Shown here in pieces: positions 49,338 to 62,240 of a stretch of 64,000 bases of DNA. The translations under genes were made by a program, and so were the position numbers. Source of the DNA: Atopsyche davidsoni (Eukaryota; Arthropoda; Insecta; Trichoptera; Hydrobiosidae). Where the stretch lies: positions 10,439,501 to 10,503,500 of the forward strand of contig JAILWY010000003.1 in the NCBI GenBank assembly GCA_022113835.1, in the 5' to 3' direction. Under the pieces are notes generated by a model. That model made no database searches. It saw nothing but the letters and a program-made list of their open reading frames with translations, and was not told the origin of the DNA. How positions within the stretch are numbered: the first letter of the stretch is position 1; every line of letters begins with the position of its first letter.

Positions 49338-49926
49338 GTGTTTGGCAATCTTAACGAGTTTTTGGGCCGTTTCGTTACCGTAGACGAAACATGGATCCAT
49401 CACATCACACCAGAGACCAAGGAACAATCAAGACAGTGGGTTTCTTCGGGTGAACGTGCACCAAAGAAGGCCAAGGTGGGTTTTTCGGCCAACAAGGTCA
49501 TGGCCATAGTTCGGTGTCATTCACATCGATTACCTTCAAAAGGGTAAAACGATCACCGGCAAATATTATTCAGAGCTTTGGGACAGATTCTATATTGATT
49601 TGAAGCAGAAAAAAGTGCTGTTCCATCAGGACAATGCACTTGTGCACACGTGTGTAGTCGCCATGGCAAAATTCCATAAATTGGGCTACGACTGTTACCC
49701 CATGCCGCTTATTCACCAGATTTAGCCCCCTGCGACTATTTCCTATTTCCAAACCTGAAGAAATGGCTGGGCGGTAAGAAATTTGAGGGACTTGAGAATT
49801 TTTTTTATAAAAACGGTGGATCAAATGTATCGAGCTAAAAGGAGACTATGTTGAAAAATAAAATGCTAATTTGCCGAAAAAAAAATATTTTATTCAAAAA
49901 GTCACTGACTTATCAAACTACCCTCG
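49338..49926 (+). pseudogene. Mariner (irritans-type) transposon, 5'-truncated, frameshifted
   Basis: The first frame reads EFLGRFVTVDETWIHHITPE, the block with catalytic Asp 1 (codon 49383-49385). After deletions a second frame has IDYL-KGKTITG and VLFHQDNA with Asp 2 (49630-49632). A third frame has SPDLAPCDYF with Asp 3 (49734-49736), then LKKWLGGKKF. Asp 2 to Asp 3 spans 104 nt, one short of the 105 expected for the D34D spacing of mariners. The right terminal repeat is recognisable at about 49895-49926 (AGTCACTGACTTATCAAACT, then ACCCTCGTA). The 5' half, including the DNA-binding domain and left TIR, is missing. It is inactive. Confidence 0.85.
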
Positions 49927-52921
49927 TATCATGACCAAACGACCAAAATATCCGTGAGATGAATTATTTATTGAAATGATAGCGTAAATACAAGATTGTT
50001 ATGTTACAGTACTGCTAATAAAACCACAAGTCGTTGACTATTCCCGATATATATATAAATAGCGATGAGACCTCTCGGGGGTGGGGTCACACCCTGCGGT
50101 GAGTTCCCTTGCCATATAAGCATATCAAAGCAGCCCAGCCCTGCCGGGAGGGTTGCGAAGGAGACGTTATTGCGTTACGGCCAGTTGAGAGGGCGAAGTT
50201 AGAGCCCCGGGGGTGAATTGGTCTGCGGCCTGAACTACCGGCAAGTCAACGACAAATTTCAGTAAACGAATCAATCGACTTCCTGTGTACAGCTAATTAC
50301 GTGAATCTTACATGAACCTCGTGGTTTGAATACAAAATAAATAACACATAAGCTATTTTTTTTTATACACGATGTGACGTAATATTTAAATCCAGATACA
50401 ACATGGGAATTGACTTTATCGTTAACATGAGCAACTGGTCTATTATGAGTTTTTTTTACACCACTATCATCTGTATTCAATGCTTACTTAATCGGGAAAT
50501 ATCCGTTTTGATATAAAAATCCCAAGCTCATATTCTTGGGGTCACACCTATTTATGTTTCGTTAAGATTAATAAAGACATTACACGTGTCGAACATTTTT
50601 TTTAACAACAAAAATAAAAAGTATCGGTGTGTATTCTTTAAATTTATTTGCCACTTTATTACACGCTTTATTGCAAAATTATCGTTTTTGGTCACGTTGC
50701 GTACTCAAATGCTCTAAATTAGGCGAGACACGCGCTCCGGCACCTGGCGGCGTTATCATGGCCGTTTTTACCACTCTAATGAATTGTAAACATAAAAACA
50801 AGCATTTAAGTATGATTTATTGTAACTTATAGCTTTCCGTCGCCCGAGCTTTGCGGGGGGAAAATTTGGTGATGTAAAAGCTCAAAGCCATTGGATAAAT
50901 TATTAATGAACCGGTCACGGCTGTGAAGAAACTCGAGCTTTACTATTGAGGCAATCTGTACTGGTAATTAATTTTATTCGATCTTTGATGTTTTGAGTCT
51001 TCAGACGTTTCGGTCTCGGTACTGGAGCCGTCCTACGTGATAATCAAAGTTAATGTCATGTTGCTACCTGTTTTCGAGCACAATACTCCGAAATCCACTG
51101 TGCTACTAAACTTCTCCGAGCGACCAACACAATAAATATTTTTATTTGTTCAGTCAAAACCGATGAAATGATAATACATACAATAAAATAGTTGCAGTAT
51201 TCATAATTACAACAGTTTTCATTTAAATAACATCAGTATACAAGCTTAAGTTTAGTATCCAGAATTGGACTTTTTCGTAATCGCTGAACCTATCGCTATC
51301 CAAGTATTATATATAATACAAATACAAATTGAATATGCTTTTATTCCGAATAACGTACGTATAACCTGCATAATGTTTAATGATCGTTATATATTACCTT
51401 TCTAAAAACTCATCGCACGCTCCTGCTGTACATTTCATATTGGAATTTATCGAAAAACTCAAGATGTAATACAAATCAACCAAAACAAATAAGACTTTCT
51501 TCATTTCAATCAATTTGCTGAGTTTGGGTAAGGCATTATTTTTAATTATATTTTCAAAAAAATAAAACCTCTCTTTATATTTGTCACGAATATGATATAC
51601 AGTATTTCAAACATTATATTATATCTGAGTATAACCATCGCACTCCTCAAGGTTTACAGCCACTAATGAAAAGTGGACATATAAACAGGTGGATAGGACT
51701 TCAAGATAAGCATCAAGTACTTTTTTTTATTTGAATCCGTGAGAAGCATCAAAAAGATTCAAGCCCTCTTTATGGATGCGAACCCAAAGCTTCGTGTTTA
51801 ATAAGCAGCTACGCCAATAACATAGTGATGAAACAGTCATTAATCATTTCATATTAGCATTTACTCGGTAACTTTCAAAGGCATAAATTAAAATATACCT
51901 GGAAGTATACCTTTCCTGAAACTTCGTAATAAAAGTTCTTTTTTAAATTTGCAAGTGTAACTTTAACAACTTGATTAACAAAACACACGCATATTCCTAA
52001 GGTGTAGTGAAGCCTAATTTCTTAACTTCGAGAGAGCCCTTCGAAGCAGCTCTCCAGATCCCAAAGTTCTCCGACGAACTCCCGTATAATCCTATACTTG
52101 CCCTTATACCTTCTTTGTTGCGTATATTATTTTGTATGGAGAGGATACTACCTAGACCTTCCCTGTATAAGACCGAAGGCTGTATATTACCCCCTTTTTA
52201 CGCGACCATACTTTTAAAGGAATATATCTACTTGCTATGCAATTTGTGTGATGCCATCTTAGTTGTACATAGTAATTTTTATAAAGAACCTACCTAGACC
52301 ACCCCTAAGACCAAAAAGTATATAGATATGTATTACTTTACTGTAAAACTATATTTACTTGCTACAATTTGTATAGTAGCTTCTTGTGATATTATAAAAA
52401 TATGAATATTTTATCACACATAAGTATATTATGAAATGTTTTAGAAATTTGGTTAAAAAATATAAATCATTTTCAAATCATCTTCAAACGTAATATATTC
52501 AACGCGGTTTATACTTATAAACAAAGTTCATTTTTATGCTCAAAAATCGTTTTGGTATATTTATTTTTCACGGCATCAATCCCTCCGGCCTCGTGTAGAG
52601 GCGTGCGCCCTTCGAGAAATCACAATCCGAGTGGCCGCCAACAATGTCGATGATTGCAGAGGTGCGCCACGGTACACTGATAGTAATTTACTGTTCATTT
52701 TGTTATTTTGTTTGATGATTTGATCTGATCTTGCATGCGTCCAGTTATTGAGCTGGTTTTTTTTTTTTTTAATTCAATACTTTTTTTAACAAAGCGCAGA
52801 TGCGAATTCGAGTTCAGTATTATATCGAAAGGAAGACATGAGAAAAATATTTAATTATTTTGTAATTCGTAATGTATTTTGTAACTCATAATATAATTAT
52901 TATGCAATATACGGAAAGAAA
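49927..52921. other. Intergenic DNA with GC-rich islands
   Basis: Islands at about 50070-50240, 50700-50940 and 52570-52680. The 96-codon frame at 52007-52297 has no recognisable family. The remainder is AT-rich. Confidence 0.35.
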
Positions 52922-53345
52922 AATAATGAATGGGCAAGTATAATACAGAAGGCAGACAGTGAGGGCGTTTACTCCTCGTATAAACTATCTAAGCTCGGAT
53001 GTCTTTCACTCGTGAAATAAACATTAAAAAGCCAATTTTTTATCTTCTCCTTCAGATAACTTCAGTTTTGGTGTCTCAGAAAAGTTTTCATAAAAAAATA
53101 AACGAGAATAAGCAAGCGGGATAGACAGGGCGGTGAGTTCGGAGGCTGGAGGCGTATGCTTCTCGTGTAAATTATTTGAGCTCAGATGTTCCCCACTCAT
53201 GGAACAAGCATTAAAAAGGCAGTTATTAATTTTTTCTTTCAGATTACCTCAGCTGGGGAGTCTCCCGTTTGCAGGAAAATAAATAAACGAGAATGGGAGA
53301 ATATAATGGAGAGGGCAGGCAGTGAGTGCGGAGGCTGCGGGCGCA
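52922..53345 (+). repeat. Tandem repeat of about 180 bp, roughly 2.4 units
   Basis: Unit starts near 52926, 53104 and 53290 share GARAATRRGCAAG/GGGAGAATATAATGGAGAGG…GGCAGACAGTGAG. Units 1 and 2 also share CTCGTGTAAATTATTTGAGC, CACTCATGGAAC/AATAAGCATTAAAAAG and TTCTTTCAGATTACCTCAG. Divergence between units is substantial, so it is old. Confidence 0.7.
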
Positions 53346-53490
53346 CCTCGGCCCGTCGTTAGGGGCAATTTTCCGTGCCTCAATGGAGCCATTTCTACTC
53401 GAATTGCCAATCCATTCTCATATTGTCCGGCCGGCAGACCTTCGCGTCGCCAAACTACAGCAGCCTGCATGGACCCTTAATTTGAATTTT
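53346..53490. other. GC-rich island abutting the tandem repeat
   Basis: It contains a GC-rich core with CCGGCCGGC (about 53428) and no acceptable ORF. It may be a conserved non-coding element. Confidence 0.3.
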
Positions 53491-55988
53491 TGGGAAAGCT
53501 AATTTGAAGGAAACAGGAACTAGAAAAGGGGCAGTCGTATAACTCCTGAAGATATTACGTTCATTACTTGCTACGAGGCTTAAAAGTGTAACAAAATTAA
53601 AAACAATGTTTTTTTTTTTAATAAATAGCTGAATTATATTTTTTGTGTTGCTGAGTGATAAACCTGTTTTAATTTTTTTATTTTCTTCACCACAGTCAGT
53701 CCATTACCTGGCGAAATCAAGTCATTTAATTAATTTAATTGTCACTTGATTTTTTTACAGAGTATTGAAAAAACTATAAATTATATTTATCTATTTTTTA
53801 TTATTAAATTAACGTCCATTTTCAGGGTAAAATAAAATCTTGAAGATGTTGAAAAATTGGATAAAATAGCGATTTTTCAAAACCAATGTTTGTTAAAGAT
53901 TTTTTTTTTTTAATTTTTAAATTAATAAGACGCACATGATTTATATTTAATCTTTTCATTCCAATTGAAAAAAAGACTTTTAAATGTTTAGGACTCTTGG
54001 AAAATGTACCAGACGAATCTCCAAATTCCTACACTTCAAACGGAAAAACACATATTTATCATATTAATAGTAAATTTATAAGAAATAAAAATATGTTGTG
54101 TTCGGAAGAAGGCATGTATCAAACTTTTTACGTTTAAATATTTTTGATTGGTGCAGTCGATTTTTCGCAAAACGGACTAGAAAATGATCAAAAAAACTCG
54201 ATTATGGGACCTAGACCCTTAAGGTGTCTGAAAAGGCCCTGAAAAGCAAATGCGTTCACAAACAAAAAAATATTATATTCTCTTGACAAACACGACATAA
54301 TACTATATTACAAAAAAAATTAAAGATATAAATTACTTGTGATATTGACTGTTTTTTTTTTTTTCGTATTTTACACAACAAAATTACAATTAACCTTTGC
54401 GACCTATAATACGATGAAAATAGTCATTATTATTGACGCGAAAGCTAGAACACGTGTACATTACAATATAAATACAATAATAAGAATTTATACAGCCTCT
54501 TTAATGGGTTTTATATGTAATTAAAATTATGCATTTGTTTTCGTTTTATTACAGTCTACATTAAATAAACATTTTAACACTCCTCGCCGCTGCGTAATCA
54601 ATTTCTGAGAAAAACCCGTCAAAGCATAAATATTATTTATGCAGAATGAAATAATTTCTAAATTAAACTTTCTGATTATTTTTTTAATTATAAATATTGA
54701 TGAATAACTTTATCAAATTAATATTGTTTTTTTTTTACAATCGCATAGACGCAAGATTTATTATAAATGTTAATAAAATGAAACAATAACGTTTTGCGGT
54801 ATTTATCATATCCATAAAATTATGAAGTAAATATAATTGTTTGAGATTATAAATCGGATTTTTTTATTCGTTTTAATTGTTAATTTTTATGATTTGACTG
54901 CCGATTTTATTTCACAACATAACGCCAAGTAAATTTTGCGTATTTCAAAAGCTGATTAATACCTGTTAAGGCATAAGTATAGAAGACTCTTCATATTCAA
55001 AAATAAAATTACCTTGAAATGAGTCCTTAAGTCCTTGGCTTATGTTCCCATGAAACACGAGTCGTCCTTGTGCGTACCGAACCATTAAAATTTGGACAAA
55101 AGTATTAAATCATTACAATATTTCAGATGCGTAATAAACCCTCGTCATTATTTCAAATATTAAAATATATTAATATGAAATTGCACAAAGGAGAATTTAA
55201 ATATATTTCATGCGATTTTCATTAACTTCAGTCTTACAGGACAGGGAAAGTCAACTTTTTGGATTAGAATTAATATTCTCATACTGTAAAACTCTAGCTT
55301 AATTATTCGGTATTTCAAACTCATAATAATGTATTAAAATAATAATATTAGTATTTATAATAATTTAAAATTATTGTATTTTGAAGAATTTATAGTAAAA
55401 CAGAAATAATCTTGTTTATTAAATAGATGAAAATTTAAAAAAATATTTTTATTCCGTAATTTATAACATATAACATTGATTAACGTATAAATATAAATAA
55501 CTATATACTATAAAATCGTGAAGGCTGTAAAATTGTTAATTTTGTACTTTTTTAAAAACACTCATAATAATTTAAATATAAAAAATCAATTTTAAGTAAG
55601 CTGATAAACTCAAAGGTTCATACAAATTGTTAGTTTTTTTTCTGTGCATTATCAAATCATTCGTTCTGACTTTCAATAAAAGCACTTTTAAAAAAAATTG
55701 CCGAATTGTAAAATAAAAAAAAAATACTACAAGATTTTTTCAGTTTTCAGCAAAATTTGTTGTCTACGATATCTGACTTGAACTTGTCTAATACAGAAGA
55801 CGGAGGGATGAAGATCTAATTATTCTGTTCCTACACTACCTTTCTTGTTATAACTAATTTACATTAAACAACCTGTCTTTTGAATTAAATAACTATACTG
55901 TTACCTAACCTAACCTCACTGTTAATACAACATTATTATTATTTTCAGAGTTATGAATTCTTAATGCGTATTTTTAATATTTACTTTT
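53491..55988. other. AT-rich intergenic DNA
   Basis: No gene, RNA or clear repeat. A TTACCTAACCTAACC word at about 55901 is a further short telomere-type run. Confidence 0.4.
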
Positions 55989-56221
55989 TGGATTGGACGT
56001 CAATCAGATGCGTATTTATTACCCATTACGGGTTTATTATCTTATTACTAATATGATTAGGCACATTAGTTCATACATAGAAGATGATTTAAAGAAACTC
56101 TCAGAAAAATATCATCGTGATTTGTGTGGGATCTCATACATATCACGATGATATATTTCTGAGAGTTTCTTTAAATCATCTTCTAAGTATGAAGTAATGG
56201 GCTTTATCATATTAGTAATAA
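55989..56221. mobile_element. Family F element, copy F4, without tRNA-like part
   Basis: The leader GGATTGGACGTCAATCAGAT and TGCGTATTTATTACCCATTA matches F5 almost exactly, but is followed by two inverted copies of the family tail instead of a tRNA-like region. An 8-bp candidate duplication TTACTTTT lies at 55981-55988 and 56222-56229. Confidence 0.7.
56042..56221. repeat. Large palindrome in copy F4
   Basis: The arms 56042-56121 and 56142-56221 (80 bp each) are reverse complements with a few mismatches around a 20-nt loop. They share GAAGATGATTTAAAGAAACT, CTCAGAAA and ATATCATCGTGAT. Confidence 0.9.
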
Positions 56222-57832
56222 TTACTTTTATATATAATTTCTATTAACAAGTGAAAACAAATCTGCGATCGTATTTGTAAAGACTTGTATCATTTGTTGA
56301 ACTTTTCAGAGGTTGTTACGAAGCATCGTTTTTTTTCAGCTTATAAAGGTGCCTGAAGAGACCAAATAAACCTACAAATAATTTTCTTTGTTTGTTCATC
56401 TTTACAAAAGGAGTGCTATTTTTTATTATTTTTTTCTTGTGAGCACAGTTATGTGTTTAACTTTAATAAAAAAAAGAACGAAATGAAAATACGTTACGTA
56501 TAACCGAATATCATTTAACTACTCGAATGTATGGAGTCTTTTCTGAAACCAGTGGAGCCAAAAATGCAATAACTTACATGAAATGAATAATATTTATACC
56601 TAAATTTATTCATAACACGTAAGGAAAGCTGTCATGTTGACATAAAATCCGAGAGTGAAAAAAGAAACGAACGTAAATCATAACAAATTTTATTGAAAAA
56701 TACGCCGACGTCATGAAATATTTTTATTATATTTATATGCGTGAATTAAGTATTACCTTTTGTAAAAGTAAGTGATGTTTCAAATTTCTATTCATACAAG
56801 CAAACGTATATCAGTGTGCCTTAAATAATTCAAAACCATTTTTTTCTTTAGATTATAAGTGAACTGAAGAAATTTGGGTCAGTTTTTTTTTTTAATTTTA
56901 AAGAAAAAAATATATACACACACGCGCATACGATGTAGCATTTTTAACTATCAAATCAACGTTGTAATTTTATTAAATATATTTACACTAAGCTGTGTGA
57001 GAGATAAGCAAGATAGTGAATATCAATTATTATTGATTCACAGATAAAACGACGCAAAAAATAGTAATTTGTACGGTTAAGTTAGATAAGTTCGATATAC
57101 TAAAGTGTATTTTATGTTAAACCTAATGTAACTGTTATTTTATTTCGTACTTTTTTATTTATACAAAGTATATATCAATTATTTTTTAAAGGTAAATTGT
57201 GAATTATAAAAAGTTAAACATAACAGTTAACTGTAATTGTTTCTGGTTAATTGATTCACGGACAAATCGTCCAAAATTTTATTTTATTTTATGCACTGCT
57301 TATAGTGTAATTATACGTAATATGTAAGATAAAGTAAGGTTAGTTCGATATACCAAATATTTTATCGTCAAAAGTGTATTTTAGGTTTGACTTAATTTAA
57401 TTATTACTCACTGTTTATAGCGCAATAATGCGTAATTGTTTTAACTTGTAAGTAATGCTGTGCGATTACCTGGTATTTAATTAAGTAAATTAATGAGATG
57501 TGAATGACCTTTTCCCTTATTAGGTTATCTCCGATATTCCCGGCTCCTCGGCAATACTCCGTGCCTAATTAGTATCGCAGACGGAACAAGGAGCCGGAGG
57601 TACAAAAATAATGTTTGGCAGTAATTCTCGAAGCGCCATCGAGGACATCAAAGTAATGGAGGCCGTCTCTATTCCAATTACCCCAAATTATGTTTTAATG
57701 AAAGAAATATTTTTATACACAGTATCGTCTTGTGATTAAAATTTTGATTAATCAAACCATTAAACCTTATGCTTAACTTTTCAAAGCAGAGAGAAACTGA
57801 AGTGGATTTGGATTATTTTTTTTTTTGCGTTT
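56222..57832. other. AT-rich intergenic DNA with a GC-rich island (57535-57690)
   Basis: The island contains an inverted pair CCGGCTCCT/AGGAGCCGG and the homeodomain-type words CTAATTAG and CAATTA. No ORF is supported. Confidence 0.35.
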
Positions 57833-58626
57833 AAAAATAATTTTCAACATTTATCGAAGAAGGACTAGTTTAATAGTAAAAATATTGATGATTGCAGAAA
57901 TATCTTTTACGTTTTTTGATTAGATATTATCATTTTTATTAATTGTTAATCAAAGTATTTCATTTTCTGCTTAAAATTTACCATTGAAAAGGCAAAACTC
58001 TTAGTAATCATTTTAGAGTGTTTTATGTGATTGGATCAAAGGTAACATTATGTAAAGAGTTGCAATTCAAAGCACAATAATGAATTATTTTTTAATTAAT
58101 TAATGAATGATTTAAATGAAATATTAGTCAAATAATATTTGTATATCTTGTTTCTTACAAAAATGGTACAATCATAAAAAAATATATATTTTTTAATTTA
58201 ATGACTTGTATAGCATGTTTTGAATCTAAAAAAGTACTTTATGATTAAATTAATTCTAGCTTTGAAATAAATTTATATATATATATAATATTTGCCAATT
58301 AGATAGAGGCTTTTTTAAAGGACTAATTTTTATACTTTTTCGCGTACCCCAAAGATCTGAATTTATTAATTTTTAAGAATGTTACCATAGAAGTACACTC
58401 ATGTGGAAGATAACCTATTCTAACCTAACCTGTGTGGACCACTCTAAAAAGATTACTAAGAGTTTTGTCTTTTCAATGGTAAATTTTAAGCAAAAATTAA
58501 ATATTTTGATAAACAATAAATAAAAATGATAATATCTAATCAAAAAATGTGAAAGATATTTCTGCAATCATCAATATTTTTACTATTAAACTAGCCCTTC
58601 TTCGATAAATGTTGAAAATTATTTTC
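57833..58626. repeat. Long inverted repeat, 188-bp arms
   Basis: The arms 57833-58020 and 58440-58626 are reverse complements with roughly a dozen mismatches by eye. They share TTTTCAACATTTATCGAAGA, TTTAATAGTAAAAATATTGA, TGATTGCAGAAATATCTTT and AAAATTTACCATTGAAAAG. The 419-bp spacer is AT-rich and has no ORF. There is a TAACCTAACC word at its right edge. A transcript would form a long double strand. Confidence 0.9.
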
Positions 58627-59027
58627 CCCTGCTTTCTTAACCCGTTTATTTTAAACCTTTCATGGTAATTGAAGTGCGCATAAAGAAGTCGTTAAAACAC
58701 TATAAAAGCCATAAAAATAAATTTCTACAGTTCTGGCACGTAAAACATAGAAGAAGATATAAAAAAATGTTCAGGGGGGGAGAAGAGCCCACGACGCTTC
58801 GTCTTCTCATAATCGATGACTAACCCTGAGCTCATAAAAAGAGTATATTTTAGTTAAGTTGAGGCGACCAGTCTCCCCACTCTCCCCTATCTTATGGGAA
58901 AGGGGAGAAAGAGCAAACTTGGCGCATTCATGACGCAGGACGCTTAAATCACAGCAGTTTTTTATTTTGGGATTCAGTGCTGCTACAGATAGTTTTTGAA
59001 GATAGTGAGAATTTAAATACTTCTTCA

Positions 59028-59060
59028 TACACACACACACATATATGTATATATATATAT
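59028..59060. repeat. Compound AC/AT microsatellite
   Basis: An alternating CA run passes into an alternating TA run. Confidence 0.9.
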
Positions 59061-59730
59061 TTGTCTGTATTGCACAACACCTGCTCACATAAAAAAATTA
59101 GTCTAAAAATATGGTTTAACTGTATTTCAATCTATAATATAAATTCTTATACAAAAATAGACGTTTTATGATGATTTTTTTTTCATACGAAGTTTTTCAG
59201 TGGTTTCATAAATCTTCGTAAAATTTAATAATATCTAGACTCCTGCATGTCTTGTGAATCATCCACTATTCTGTGTTATATAACTGAAATATCCGTGTAC
59301 AAAGGACTCGCAACATCGAGAGAGCCATAAATCAACTTCCCTGTGAGTCACGGAGGATAATGTCAGATCTCTGATTCATCGGCCGTTTCGTCTGAGATGT
59401 GACTAACCAATAAAAAAAATGCTGCAAAATTACTAGATGCTGGTATAATGATCGAAAAATCGGTCACCGTGACCACAAAGATACGCATTCACGAGTTTGT
59501 GTCTAATAATTCGTAATATATATTTTTTCGAAGCAAGTATTTGTTACTCCTTGATTATTATTTCGCTTGTGGCACGGAAGGGCTTTTTTTTCATTTTTTT
59601 AATTATGTCCCAGTTGGTTCAAATATGAATCGGTATTAATGAAATATTTAATAAAATCTGCACAGTGCATCTGAAACCTTCGGAAGAGTACAACCTTTTT
59701 ATGTTGATTTTGTAATTTGACTAAAAAAAT

Positions 59731-59810
59731 TACACGCGTCCCAAAACATAAACATGAAATTTCAATCAACATCAACGACTCATGCAATTTTTACCAAAAA
59801 TCGTTTTATA
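59731..59810 (+). repeat. Direct repeat, left copy
   Basis: TTACACGCGTCCCAAAACAT, AAACATGAAAT and ATCAACATCAACG recur about 990 bp later at 60721-60797. The tRNA gene lies between the two copies. Confidence 0.75.
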
Positions 59811-59972
59811 TTTGCTTACTTATCATAGAGCTCTCATATTTTGACATTAATCATAAGTATGTTTAAAAAAATTGTACCGTAAAATATGTACTTTCACTAT
59901 TCATTTAAATAAAATTTTAGTCTTTAAACTCAATAGTATCGCAAAAGCCTATTGATTATAAATAAAAATTCT

Positions 59973-59978
59973 AAAAAA
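59973..59978 (-). terminator. Pol III terminator of tRNA-Gly
   Basis: Six T residues on the minus strand, three bases after the tRNA 3' end, the standard Pol III stop signal. Confidence 0.85.
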
Positions 59979-59981
59979 GTG

Positions 59982-60053
59982 TGCGACGGCCGGGAATCGA
60001 ACCCGGATCAACTGCTTGGAAGGCAACTATGCTGACCATTACACCACCATCGC
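59982..60053 (-). tRNA. tRNA-Gly (anticodon TCC)
   Basis: A 72-nt cloverleaf. The acceptor GCGATGG pairs with CCGTCGC (one G-T pair), followed by discriminator A. The anticodon loop is CTTCCAA with TCC at 60018-60020. The T stem CCGGG/CCCGG surrounds the loop TTCGATT. The A box is TGGTGTAATGG and the B box GGTTCGATTCC. The anticodon stem has a T-G wobble. Reads glycine GGA codons (GGG by wobble). There is no intron. Intact arms plus a terminator favour a functional gene. Confidence 0.95.
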
Positions 60054-60720
60054 CGTGAGGAGAGCGCCTCAGCTGCTACATTCATTGCATTCACCGCAAC
60101 ATGCACAGTAGTTTTTTTTGTATCTGCTGTCAGTAGAACTTAATTGATTGAATAAATTAAAAGCAGCTTGAGCTGATTAAAATTAATTACATTAATCAAG
60201 ACTTTACAGCAGCATTATCACACGTGGATTCAATTCGCAATATCTACAGTAAAAATTTGTAATTCGTAAAACATGAAATCATAAAAAAATATAGAGTCGA
60301 ATTCGAGATCCACGCCAGCGAGTAGAAAAAAATATTTCTAAATTTTTGTCTTTAAATTTTAATAGAACTGATATTTTTCAGTGCCTCTCTCTTATTGTAA
60401 AAAAACAGGCGAATTGAATTTTATTTGAAAGGATAATCATATAAAAGGCGTAATCAGGCGCCTCTATTCGAGTTCATTCCGATTAAAATTCATATATTCT
60501 GTTTGTAACCAAAGCACTGGAAATGCCGCCATTGTTCTGTGAATAAAAAAACTTTTCAATTGGAACACATCCCAACAAGGAGAACACCTCTGCCTGAAAG
60601 GGTGACTATAACCTGTCAGACTATAGTGCACATGAAGCCTTCAGGAGAGCACCAAGAATATAGATGAAAACATAGATTTAATAAATCCGCGTACTTCCCC
60701 GTACAACTTTTTTTTTAAAG
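60054..60720. other. AT-rich intergenic DNA
   Basis: Nothing else is supported here. Confidence 0.4.
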
Positions 60721-60797
60721 TTTACACGCGTCCCAAAAAATAAACATGAAATCTAAATCAACATCGACGTCTTATTCAATTTTTAACAAATATCGTA
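60721..60797 (+). repeat. Direct repeat, right copy
   Basis: Counterpart of 59731-59810, with several mismatches. Confidence 0.75.
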
Positions 60798-62049
60798 TTT
60801 TAAAGAATTGCAAAAATTGTGTAACATGAGAAAAGTAAAAAAAAAATAGTAAGAGAAACAAAACACACGAAACGATAAAAAAAAAAAGTCAATTTATTCT
60901 GTAGATACCCGTCCAGACAATTTTTTCTCAAATCGGTTAAGTAAAAAATAATATGAATAATTTATTCGTTTAATAATTATTTTATATGAGATAAAAAAAT
61001 TAAAACACCCACTCATGGTTTTAGCGTTTAGGGTGATAATGTGCGGGTGGGTTTTTCGTTCAGAAATGTGGAGGCTTTTTCATATTTCTTTCACAGCTTC
61101 CAAGTTTCGGGGGCGTGCGTGAATGCTCGCACGATAAGACTGTTATACAACGTATTTTAATATAGCTCTGACTTAAAATGGCGGAAACACAACATGTTCA
61201 TCAAATAAAATAAGCTTTTACCCGACCACTATTTATAATTTAATCATATTACTTTTCATATAACAAAACACGGTGAGAACAGTCATCAGTCATCATTTTT
61301 TTTACAAATTCCGATCGTGATCAGGTATTTCCTATAGAAGCTTACGGACTCCAATAATCAATAAATATTTATTAAACCAAAATACAAAGAAAGCTCAGTC
61401 GCAAAAATTATTATATGAACAAACAAGACGTAAAGTAAAATACAATAATCCTTTCAAAAATACATTGACATTTGCAAAGACAAAACAAACCGGCGGAGGA
61501 ATTGATTCCGTTACGGCTTAGCTTTGTAAACAGACGAATGTTAAACGAGTAAGTACAACAGTGGAAAGATAAAACAATATTAGATGTTTCAAACTCCCGG
61601 CGGGACCGAGGAGCTGAGTACACACCGCTAATAGGCCAGCCACAAGATCTCTGAAATAATTCAACAATTCACAACACCTCGCAGTCTCCGACGAGTTTTT
61701 ACAGGCCCTACTTATAACCAGCTTCACGTAGAAATGATACACATTTGAAGTGGTTCTGATATCGCTTTTCGACAGAGTTGGATGATTTTTTGCTCCTGTG
61801 GCACGATTCGGGGCCGCAACCGCATTCTGCGGTCCTGTCTGAATTAAAATTCACTTCGTGAAGAGCTACTGAGGTGTGCTCGGATCTCCCTCCCCTTTAT
61901 CGGCCCGTTATCGCGAATGTTCCGAGAAAACACTCTGCCTTCAGAAAGTATATTCAAGTGGTTTCGTCTCTGATTCACCGCATTTTTTCACATAATTTCT
62001 TCTGCTTAAAAAGTAAAACAGTCTAGGGATCCTCAGTAAAAAAGCAAAG
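60798..62049. other. Intergenic DNA with GC-richer islands
   Basis: Islands at about 61040-61140 and 61560-61940. Overlapping short minus-strand frames (61411-61742) have no recognisable family. Confidence 0.35.
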
Positions 62050-62240
62050 GTTTGTGAACTTCACTGGCTGAAACGGAAATGGGCTGGAAATATCCGGACT
62101 GCCTTTGGACATAGCACCCCTACGACACGAGAGGCAGCATCACTTGGCCTACGAATTAATTCATATTTATTCAGAGTCACTTGACGCAGTGGAGCAGAAA
62201 ATTAACAGAAGGAAAGGTGTCTGAGAATGACCTTCATCTT
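62050..62240 (+). pseudogene. Possible LINE C-terminal remnant
   Basis: A plus frame reads LKRKWAGNIRTAFG, resembling the LKWKWAGHIAR motif near the C-terminus of endonuclease/RT proteins of another insect LINE group. The rest is too decayed to follow. Confidence 0.3.

Noticed and set aside
49333..49342. TTACGAG at the left edge of the mariner copy, resembling a mariner terminal repeat
   Set aside because: Only seven bases match and the sequence there continues as decayed transposase coding sequence. The true left end is missing.
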